This document shows positions 6,211 through 11,580 of a DNA stretch of 11,580 nucleotides, one piece after another. The translations under genes were made by a program, and so were the position numbers. This stretch comes from an uncultured Ruminococcus sp. (lineage in GTDB: Bacteria > Bacillota > Clostridia > Oscillospirales > Acutalibacteraceae), in the NCBI GenBank assembly GCA_902773065.1, contig CACYDD010000212.1, forward strand, positions 1 through 11,580. The letters are read 5' to 3'. How positions within the stretch are numbered: position 1 is the first letter of the stretch; every line of letters begins with the position of its first letter. Under the pieces are notes generated by a model. It had not been told where the DNA came from, did not search any database, and worked only from the letters and a program-made list of their open reading frames with translations.

Positions 6211-8308
6211 ATGAAATTTTCAGGCTTATTTGACATTCACTATCTTTCAGCATTTCACGAACCTTTTCTTTATTGCTTCGATACCTTGGATAAACTGAAC
6301 GTACATACCGATAAATCGACATGACATCATTTCCGTTTTCCTTTATTGTCTTTTGGATAGCAGCATTGATTTTCTTTTCCATATCCTCTTTGACAACTTG
6401 TATTTTTTCTTGATTACTGCATTGTACTTCAGTGATAATATCAAAACGAATACTTAACGCATCATTCTCTATTTTGGGAATCATTTCCGATTGTAAAGCT
6501 TTTATGGTATAAGTGATATTTTGATTTGTCAGGCTTTCTGTATAATTCTGTGCTTTCTGATTGATCATCAGAACTCCGACAGTTTCCTCACTGTTCAGCA
6601 GATAATGCTGTTTCCTGTCATTGCTGATCAATTTACTGCCTTTGACAGTTAGCGAATTTGTGCTTTTATCAATGCTGATATACGGCATTACCATATCATA
6701 GTATTGATTATTCCGGGCTGACACATAATCAAACAGCGAAAAATGAACCGTCGGCTGACTGACCGCATTACTGTCGGTCAGAACATTGATATCCTCCGAC
6801 TGATAACCCATTTTTTCTACAGCCGCTGTCAGCGTGGTCTGAGCAGTTTTTTCCGATACCATAATATTTGTTGTTTTCATGATATCGTTATTACTCTCAA
6901 AGTACGAAAGTGCATTATCAATATGATCAGCCGCTTCCTCATTCAGAATGAGAAACAGGCATTGACTGAGTAAAATACTTTTTCCTCTCTGTTTTTCAAG
7001 ATCAGTAATGGTTTCTTCCACGCTGTTTCCGTCTGCATAAATCAGCTTTACAGCATTTTCCCTCGTTTCGGATTCTGTATCAAGTGTAATAAAAGTCATA
7101 GTGTAATGCTGCCCCGATCTGTCGATACCGATTCCCTGAACAATCATCCGCTGATTCAGCTGGGCGGCACTGCAACCGCAAAGCATCGGAAATATGATTG
7201 CTGCACATAAAAGCAATGATGCTGTTCGAATCACTCTTTTCCTTACTTTCTCTGATTTTCTGTTTTTAAAATAATGAACGATCAGAACACTGACTGGAAA
7301 CAGAACAGCAAGACGAATAACGATTGCTAAAACAACTCTTTGGTCAAAAACAAGATTTGCAGCGGCTGTATGAAACGACAAAAACAAAAGAACTGCATAC
7401 AATACTCCGCTTAATATCAGAAATGCTCTCTTTTCTGTTTTTTCTTCCTTCGCTAAATAACCGAGCGAATGACGGATAACATATAATTCGGCTGATAGTA
7501 AACAACACAATGCCGAAAGCGTTATGCCGATATAAAACGGGTCAAACCTCTGAAGTACACCCGAACCGTCTATTGCATGAAAAAAGGGATAAGGACTGTT
7601 AAGCAGATACTCTCCCACCGAACCGCTTACAAGTATCAGCATAAATATTAAAAACAGATTCTGAAAGATATTCCACATCACGGCTGTTCTCAGGAATTTT
7701 CCCTTTGCAAAAATGCATAAGGCAATCAGCAGATCAATTTCAACCGTTTCCGAAAGAAGCATCATCACACCGTCATATATCGTATGATTTGAAAAATACC
7801 GCAAAGGAAGAAGATTATCGGGCGAATAGGATGGTATCAGAAATACGATCATCATAATAGCACCCAATATAACAGCAGCAAACGATATTGCCGAAAATCT
7901 TACAACTGATCCCAGCCCCTTAAATGCTGCATAAAACGCAACAATCAAAAACAATAATACAACAATATATGAACTAACGCTTGTCGGAGACATTTCTGAG
8001 GCAAAACCAGTCAGTCTGTAAAGATGATACAAAGCCAAATAAGAAAAATAAACGAGGAATATATACGATATTACTTTTCTGCCTTTTGACGAAAAATGAA
8101 TCTCTTCACTGGTGATTTTTTTCTGATAAATAATGATCGGTACAAGGATCAATAAGGAGAATACTGCCGAAATCATCAGAGGCAAGAAAAGTTCCCATAC
8201 AGAACCGCTTTCTGTAAAAGCAGTCGGATACAGCATAATGGTTGCTGTTCTGCATATGAACAACAGAACGAATAGCTGCCCTGAGGTAATTATTTGTTTT
8301 TCAGCCAT
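6209..8308 (-). CDS. gerAB-gerAC: Fused germinant-receptor subunits GerAB (permease) and GerAC (lipoprotein)
   Basis: GerA-type receptors sit in the spore inner membrane and trigger germination when nutrients bind. GerAB is an APC/LeuT-fold membrane subunit and GerAC an outward-facing lipoprotein. They are normally separate proteins of about 365 and 370 residues. Here one 699-residue ORF holds both. Residues 1-346 carry about ten membrane segments of the GerAB pattern. A basic linker follows (KNRKSEKVRKR, 348-358), then a hydrophobic stretch ending in the lipobox LCGC with C379. Residues 380-699 match GerAC (start QGIGID, then KQRGKSILLSQCLF, and the C-terminal amphipathic region). The ATG at 8308 overlaps the gerAA stop by 8 bases and has GGGAG 9 bases upstream. 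A fusion fits topology: GerAB ends in the cytoplasm and the signal segment would carry GerAC outside. No stop or frameshift is seen. Confidence 0.88.
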   Translation of the reverse strand: MAEKQIITSGQLFVLLFICRTATIMLYPTAFTESGSVWELFLPLMISAVFSLLILVPIIIYQKKITSEEIHFSSKGRKVISYIFLVYFSYLALYHLYRLTGFASEMSPTSVSSYIVVLLFLIVAFYAAFKGLGSVVRFSAISFAAVILGAIMMIVFLIPSYSPDNLLPLRYFSNHTIYDGVMMLLSETVEIDLLIALCIFAKGKFLRTAVMWNIFQNLFLIFMLILVSGSVGEYLLNSPYPFFHAIDGSGVLQRFDPFYIGITLSALCCLLSAELYVIRHSLGYLAKEEKTEKRAFLILSGVLYAVLLFLSFHTAAANLVFDQRVVLAIVIRLAVLFPVSVLIVHYFKNRKSEKVRKRVIRTASLLLCAAIIFPMLCGCSAAQLNQRMIVQGIGIDRSGQHYTMTFITLDTESETRENAVKLIYADGNSVEETITDLEKQRGKSILLSQCLFLILNEEAADHIDNALSYFESNNDIMKTTNIMVSEKTAQTTLTAAVEKMGYQSEDINVLTDSNAVSQPTVHFSLFDYVSARNNQYYDMVMPYISIDKSTNSLTVKGSKLISNDRKQHYLLNSEETVGVLMINQKAQNYTESLTNQNITYTIKALQSEMIPKIENDALSIRFDIITEVQCSNQEKIQVVKEDMEKKINAAIQKTIKENGNDVMSIYRYVRSVYPRYRSNKEKVREMLKDSECQISLKIS
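7232..7245 (-). promoter_or_regulatory. Candidate internal start (GTG with Shine-Dalgarno-like site) for a separate GerAC
   Basis: On the minus strand TAAGGA (7245-7240) is followed after five bases by GTG (7234-7232), in frame with the fusion at codon 359. Translation from here would give a 341-residue protein with a short basic n-region, a hydrophobic core and the lipobox Cys at residue 21, which is a textbook lipoprotein precursor. Initiation at this site is inference; GTG also encodes an ordinary valine. Confidence 0.4.
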
Positions 8309-9839
8309 TTGTCTGCACTCCCATCACATCCGCACCCGGCATATTCTGTATTTTTTCATTTTTTCCTGAAAGTGTTTTCCAGCCTGCCCGTACAAAAACA
8401 TCACGCAAAGCAGAAGCTCCCAAAGGTGTGATCGGTGAAGTATATGGAATTCCAAAACTCGTTTTGCTGCATAGATTGATAAATACAAAACAGAACACCG
8501 CCGATATTCCCCAGATGCCCCAGATGCCACCTGCAATGGTAAAAACCAGTCTCAGAATTGCCGCCGGTGCATATAAATTCGGAATAATATACGAACAAAT
8601 TGCCGAAACGGCTGCCACCATCAGCGTCGGCGCACCGATCAGCCCTGCATTGATCGCCGTATCACCTATCACCAATCCTCCGACAATACTGACTGCATAT
8701 CCCAAAGGCTGCGGCATACGCAGACCCGATTCACGCATGATCTCATACACAAGCAGAATCAGCAGTGTTTCTGCCATCAGCGACAATGGCGTATCACCGA
8801 TCGAGCCTGCTATTTTATTCAGCATTAATGTCGGGAACATTTCGGGATTAAATGTTCCAAGAGCGGTATAGATTCCCGGCAAAAGAACGGAAATGAAAAA
8901 CGCCGCAAATTTCAGCCACCTTGTAAATGCAGCAAAATACGGTCTGTTGGAATAATCGTCAAGCGTCTGAAAATACTCTGCGAATAAATACGGTACGATC
9001 AAAGCAGACGGAACACCATCAATCAGAATGGCAATTCTTCCCTCCGTCAGTTTACCGCAGACGGTGTCGGGGCGTTCGGTGATACCAACAGTACGAAACG
9101 GAGAGATCCCTCCTCCGTCCTCCAGATAAGGCACAAGATAGCCTGCGGCTAGAACGGTATCAATATTAATTTCATTGATGCGTGCTTTCAGTCTGCCCAG
9201 TATTTCCTTTGAAGTAACATCATTCAAATAGCACAGACATATTTCCGTTTTCGATACATCTCCGACGGTATAAATTTCAAAATTCAGGTCTGTACTTTTC
9301 ATCCGCCTTCGGAGCATAGACATATTAGTTCTCAGAGGCTCGACAAAACCTTCTTTGGAACCTCTTTGTATCACATCCGATTCAGGCTCGGAAATGCTCC
9401 TTGATTTATAGCCCTGAATCCCTACCGAAAGCATTGTTTCGCAGCCGTCGAGTGCAATCACAACAAAACCCGACAGTATGAATGTATACAGTTCGTCAAA
9501 GGTTCTGATTTCGGTTATGTCATCAATATACAATATCTTATTCTGAATATCGTTCAGACACTCTTTCGGTGTACCGCTGAACTGATATTCAAACAGCGGT
9601 TTCATAATGCCAAGAGCAAGTATATCCTTATTAATTAAATTATCAATCGATATCACCGCCGCATTGATTCCTGAAAGTGCCATTTCATGTACAGTCAGGT
9701 CTGCCGCACCATGAAAACTGCATCTGACATATTCAATATTGGAAGCAAGCGAAGAATTTAGATACGTTTTCTTAATATCAGTGTTTTTATGATTCTTTTT
9801 GGAATAAACCGATTTTATGACATTGATAAATTCGTACAT
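8301..9839 (-). CDS. gerAA: Spore germinant-receptor subunit A (GerA family)
   Basis: This is the A subunit of a nutrient germinant receptor, an integral spore inner-membrane protein that oligomerises into the receptor's central channel-like assembly. The 512-residue length is standard. The soluble N-terminal half carries the family block GSKEGFVEPLRTN at about 160-172 and RIAILIDGVPSALIVPYLF at about 268-286. The C-terminal half has about five to six membrane segments between residues 308 and 460, with FNPEMFPTLML, RESGLRMPQPLG and SIVGGLVIGDTAINAGL, and ends in SFGIPYTSPITPL. The ATG at 9839 has AGAAGGTGA just upstream. It is followed with an 8-base overlap by the gerAB-gerAC fusion, so A, B and C are made from one mRNA. 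The germinant cannot be told from sequence. No sporulation-type promoter is convincing upstream. Confidence 0.95.
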   Translation of the reverse strand: MYEFINVIKSVYSKKNHKNTDIKKTYLNSSLASNIEYVRCSFHGAADLTVHEMALSGINAAVISIDNLINKDILALGIMKPLFEYQFSGTPKECLNDIQNKILYIDDITEIRTFDELYTFILSGFVVIALDGCETMLSVGIQGYKSRSISEPESDVIQRGSKEGFVEPLRTNMSMLRRRMKSTDLNFEIYTVGDVSKTEICLCYLNDVTSKEILGRLKARINEINIDTVLAAGYLVPYLEDGGGISPFRTVGITERPDTVCGKLTEGRIAILIDGVPSALIVPYLFAEYFQTLDDYSNRPYFAAFTRWLKFAAFFISVLLPGIYTALGTFNPEMFPTLMLNKIAGSIGDTPLSLMAETLLILLVYEIMRESGLRMPQPLGYAVSIVGGLVIGDTAINAGLIGAPTLMVAAVSAICSYIIPNLYAPAAILRLVFTIAGGIWGIWGISAVFCFVFINLCSKTSFGIPYTSPITPLGASALRDVFVRAGWKTLSGKNEKIQNMPGADVMGVQTNG

Positions 9840-9864
9840 TTCATCACCTTCTCTTATACATTTT

Positions 9865-9918
9865 TTCCGAAATGGTCAAATCTATACAACTAAATCGCAT
9901 AATCTGTATTTTTCGGAA
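9865..9918. promoter_or_regulatory. Opposed copies of an 8-bp motif in the divergent gerAA/DUF421 spacer
   Basis: TTCCGAAA at 9865-9872 is the exact reverse complement of TTTCGGAA at 9911-9918, with centres 46 bases apart. Each copy points toward its own gene and is followed by an A-rich run ending in AAAAT: 33 bases before the gerAA ATG on one side, 42 before the DUF421 ATG on the other. The rest of the roughly 110-bp spacer shows no clear sigma-A or sigma-G promoter. A shared regulator or matched promoter elements would explain the symmetry; an incidental AT-rich repeat is also possible. Confidence 0.45.
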
Positions 9919-9952
9919 CAAAATAACTTTAGCAGCTTACGGAGGGATGAAA

Positions 9953-10636
9953 ATGATAATTTCTGCTATCAGAACAATTTTGCTATATACTATTATTATC
10001 ATCACGGTCAGGATCATGGGAAAACGTCAGATCAGCGAATTGCAGACAAGCGAGCTTGTCATTACTATGCTGATGTCCGACATTGCCGCAATTCCGATGC
10101 AGGACACCGAGCAATCCATGCTCAGCGGTATGATACCAATATTCATACTTTTGATCTGTGAGATACTGATTTCTGTTTTCATGCTGAAAAACACAAAATT
10201 CCGAAAGCTGATATGCGGAAAACCTGTTATTGTTATCAATGATGGAAAAATAGACCAGAAAGCAATGTCGGAACTAAGGATCAGCACGGAGGAGCTTTTT
10301 GAAGAACTGAGGCAAAAGGATGTTTTCAGACTTGAAGATGTTGCCTTTGCCATTATCGAAACCAACGGTAAAATGAGTATATTAAAAAAACCCGGAAGCG
10401 ATACAGTAACGGCAAAACAACTTGGCGTACAGACACATGACAGCGGTATGCAGACGGTAATTGTAAGTGACGGAGAAATTGCATCTTCTTCCATGGAATT
10501 TTGTGACCTTGACAATAACTGGCTGAAAAATACGCTGAAAAGAGAACAAGTTAAGTTAAGTGATATTTTTATCATGACTGCGGACAGAAGCAAAAAATAC
10601 AATATTATCAAAAAGGCGGATCACCTGTATGCATAG
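9953..10636 (+). CDS. DUF421-family membrane protein (YetF-like)
   Basis: This 227-residue protein of the DUF421 family has an N-terminal membrane region (segments at about 3-22, 33-48 and 58-78). The hallmark VRIMGKRQISELQTSELV lies around 19-36. A soluble cytoplasmic domain follows with GKPVIVINDGKID (about 89-101) and the ELFEELRQKDVFRLEDVAFA block (114-133). Bacillus relatives (YetF, 2Duf) have been reported in the spore inner membrane and tied to spore resistance; the biochemical activity is unknown. I chose the ATG at 9953 because GGAGG lies 7 bases upstream. The ATG at 9947 is too close to it, and a start at 9872 adds 27 unconserved residues. It overlaps the next gene by 8 bases and is divergent from the germinant-receptor operon, which supports a spore role. 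Confidence 0.9.
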   Translation: MIISAIRTILLYTIIIITVRIMGKRQISELQTSELVITMLMSDIAAIPMQDTEQSMLSGMIPIFILLICEILISVFMLKNTKFRKLICGKPVIVINDGKIDQKAMSELRISTEELFEELRQKDVFRLEDVAFAIIETNGKMSILKKPGSDTVTAKQLGVQTHDSGMQTVIVSDGEIASSSMEFCDLDNNWLKNTLKREQVKLSDIFIMTADRSKKYNIIKKADHLYA

Positions 10637-11009
10637 AATCATCAGTACAATTTTTATATCAATTCTGACTCTTTTTATTGTTGTAGTCGGCTTTACGATC
10701 AATACAAGAACCACGAATTCCATCAATGAAAACATCACTGCCGCAATGAACCTGAAGAACAACGGCGACAGTGAAGGCGCGAAGAGAGAATTGCAAAAGG
10801 CAATCGACGAATGGGATCACACTATTGAAATCATGCTGTTGTTTGAATCACATGGTAAACTTGACCGCATCGAAGAATCACTGAAACTTTCTGAAATGTA
10901 TCTTCAGAACGGCAATACGAATATGTTCAATGAAGAGTGCAAAAGATCAAGTATTCTGATAGAACATTTCAACGATCTCGAATATCCTACAATTTATAAT
11001 ATTTTTTAA
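10629..11009 (+). CDS. DUF4363-family small membrane-anchored protein
   Basis: A 126-residue protein with a single N-terminal membrane anchor (about residues 5-23) followed by a helical, charged domain predicted outside the cytoplasm (ENITAAMNLKNNGDSEGAKR, WDHTIEIMLLFESHGKLDRIEESL). Pattern and position match the DUF4363 family, commonly found directly downstream of a DUF421 gene in Clostridia. The start ATGCATAG overlaps the DUF421 stop by 8 bases, and AAGGCGG lies about ten bases upstream, so the two are translationally coupled and probably act together. Molecular function is unknown. The stop codon is only about ten bases from the argF terminator hairpin, and I see no separate U-tract terminator for this strand. 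Confidence 0.82.
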   Translation: MHRIISTIFISILTLFIVVVGFTINTRTTNSINENITAAMNLKNNGDSEGAKRELQKAIDEWDHTIEIMLLFESHGKLDRIEESLKLSEMYLQNGNTNMFNEECKRSSILIEHFNDLEYPTIYNIF

Positions 11010-11036
11010 AAGAAAAAGAGGAGAGAATTTCTCTCC
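11008..11036 (-). terminator. Intrinsic terminator of argF
   Basis: GGAGAGA (11020-11026) pairs with TCTCTCC (11030-11036). On the minus strand this stem is followed at once by TCTTTTTCTTTT, a clear U-tract, about 30 bases past the argF stop. On the plus strand the bases after the stem are C-rich, so it should mainly stop transcription coming from argF. Confidence 0.85.
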
Positions 11037-11066
11037 CCTCCCATGTTGGTTTTAACAACTATATTA

Positions 11067-11580
11067 TCAATCTTTCAGACATTTTACCATGACAGCTTTC
11101 TGTGCATGGAGTCTGTTTTCGGCTTCTTCAAAGATTTCGTTTGCATGAGCTTCAAATACATCCTCGGTAATTTCCTCGCCTCTGTGTGCAGGCAAACAAT
11201 GCTGTACCATTGCATCAGGTTTTGCAAGTGCCATCAGCTCGGCATTGACCTGATAGCCGTCAAATGATTTCCTGCGTTTTTCTGCTTCTCCTTCCTGTCC
11301 CATGGAAGCCCATACGTCTGTGATCACAACATCGGCATCCACAACTGCTTCTTTCGGTGTGCGGAACAGTGAGAATTTATCGCCGTATTCCTTTGCAAAA
11401 TCCAGCACCTGACTGTCAGGCTCATAGCATTCAGGACACGCAACTGCTATTGACATACCTGTCTTTAATGCACCCACAATCAGTGAATTCATCATGTTAT
11501 TGCCGTCGCCGATAAATACCATTTTCAGTCCTGCCAATTTTCCCTTGAATTCACGGATCGTCATAAGGTCGGCAAGAATC
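11067..11580 (-). CDS. argF: Ornithine carbamoyltransferase, C-terminal part
   Basis: ArgF makes citrulline from ornithine and carbamoyl phosphate in arginine synthesis (cytoplasmic, trimeric). The visible 171 residues are the ornithine-binding half, beginning ILADLMTIREF at the right edge; the N-terminal carbamoyl-phosphate domain lies outside. Diagnostic motifs are VFIGDGNNMMNSL, VITDVWASMGQE (the D-x-W-x-S-M-G ornithine loop) and HCLPAHRGEEIT with the active-site Cys. The ATG at 11564 is an internal methionine, not the start, since the frame stays open to the edge. The end AENRLHAQKAVMVKCL is typical. Anabolic argF is favoured over catabolic arcB because no arcA or arcC is visible, but the far side is unseen. 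It converges on the DUF421-DUF4363 pair. Confidence 0.95.
   Translation of the reverse strand, partial: ILADLMTIREFKGKLAGLKMVFIGDGNNMMNSLIVGALKTGMSIAVACPECYEPDSQVLDFAKEYGDKFSLFRTPKEAVVDADVVITDVWASMGQEGEAEKRRKSFDGYQVNAELMALAKPDAMVQHCLPAHRGEEITEDVFEAHANEIFEEAENRLHAQKAVMVKCLKD

Noticed and set aside
6211..6225. Half-match to a CodY box (AATTTTCAG)
   Set aside because: Only the left half matches, and it lies in the coding end of the germination gene, more than 100 bases upstream of the ilvD promoter.
9840..9875. TTGACC/TATAAG as a vegetative promoter for gerAA
   Set aside because: Spacing is only 15 bases and the -10 box runs straight into the ribosome-binding site, leaving almost no leader; not convincing.
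9872..9952. N-terminal extension of the DUF421 protein from 9872
   Set aside because: The GGAGG at 9941-9945 fits the ATG at 9953, and the extra residues are not hydrophobic in the DUF421 pattern.
10027..10611. 194-codon minus-strand ORF opposite the DUF421 gene
   Set aside because: It is Ser/Ile-rich shadow sequence antisense to a gene with clear family motifs and a good start site.

Overview
The window reads as chromosomal DNA from an endospore-forming member of the Clostridia. The evidence is a GerA-type spore germinant receptor, a DUF421/DUF4363 membrane-protein pair typical of Clostridia, AT-rich intergenic DNA, strong purine-rich Shine-Dalgarno sites and a Firmicutes-style ecfA1-ecfA2-ecfT-truA block. 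A Ruminococcaceae/Oscillospiraceae-like host is plausible but is inference only. Almost everything lies on the minus strand; only the DUF421/DUF4363 pair is on the plus strand.

Layout, from low to high coordinates. (1) Positions 1-4249 hold a minus-strand operon, in transcription order: an RlmI-like SAM methyltransferase, ecfA1, ecfA2, ecfT and truA (truA runs off the left edge). The three ecf genes encode the energising module (two ATPases plus the coupling membrane protein) shared by ECF vitamin/micronutrient importers. Between ecfT and truA sits a 131-bp MITE-like element with terminal inverted repeats, flanked by a 10-bp direct repeat. That repeat duplicates the ecfT stop codon together with part of the truA ribosome-binding site, so both genes survived the insertion. 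(2) Positions 4341-6109 hold ilvD (branched-chain amino-acid synthesis), preceded by a perfect-consensus vegetative promoter whose -35 box overlaps a palindrome. (3) Positions 6161-9839 hold a two-gene germination operon: gerAA, then a single ORF in which GerAB (permease-like) and GerAC (lipoprotein) are fused, ending at a strong hairpin. (4) Divergent from it, positions 9953-11009 hold an overlapping DUF421-DUF4363 pair. (5) Positions 11067-11580 hold the 3' part of argF (ornithine carbamoyltransferase), convergent with that pair and ending in an intrinsic terminator.

The germination block is the most interesting part. The GerAB-GerAC fusion keeps a complete lipoprotein signal with its lipobox inside the polypeptide. 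It also has an in-frame GTG with a Shine-Dalgarno-like sequence exactly where a free-standing GerAC would begin. The protein could therefore act as a tether, be cut by signal peptidase II, or be made in two forms. The divergent spacer carries two opposed copies of an 8-bp motif, one ahead of each operon, hinting at co-regulation of the receptor and the DUF421 pair. I saw no tRNA, rRNA, CRISPR array, prophage gene or transposase ORF in the window.
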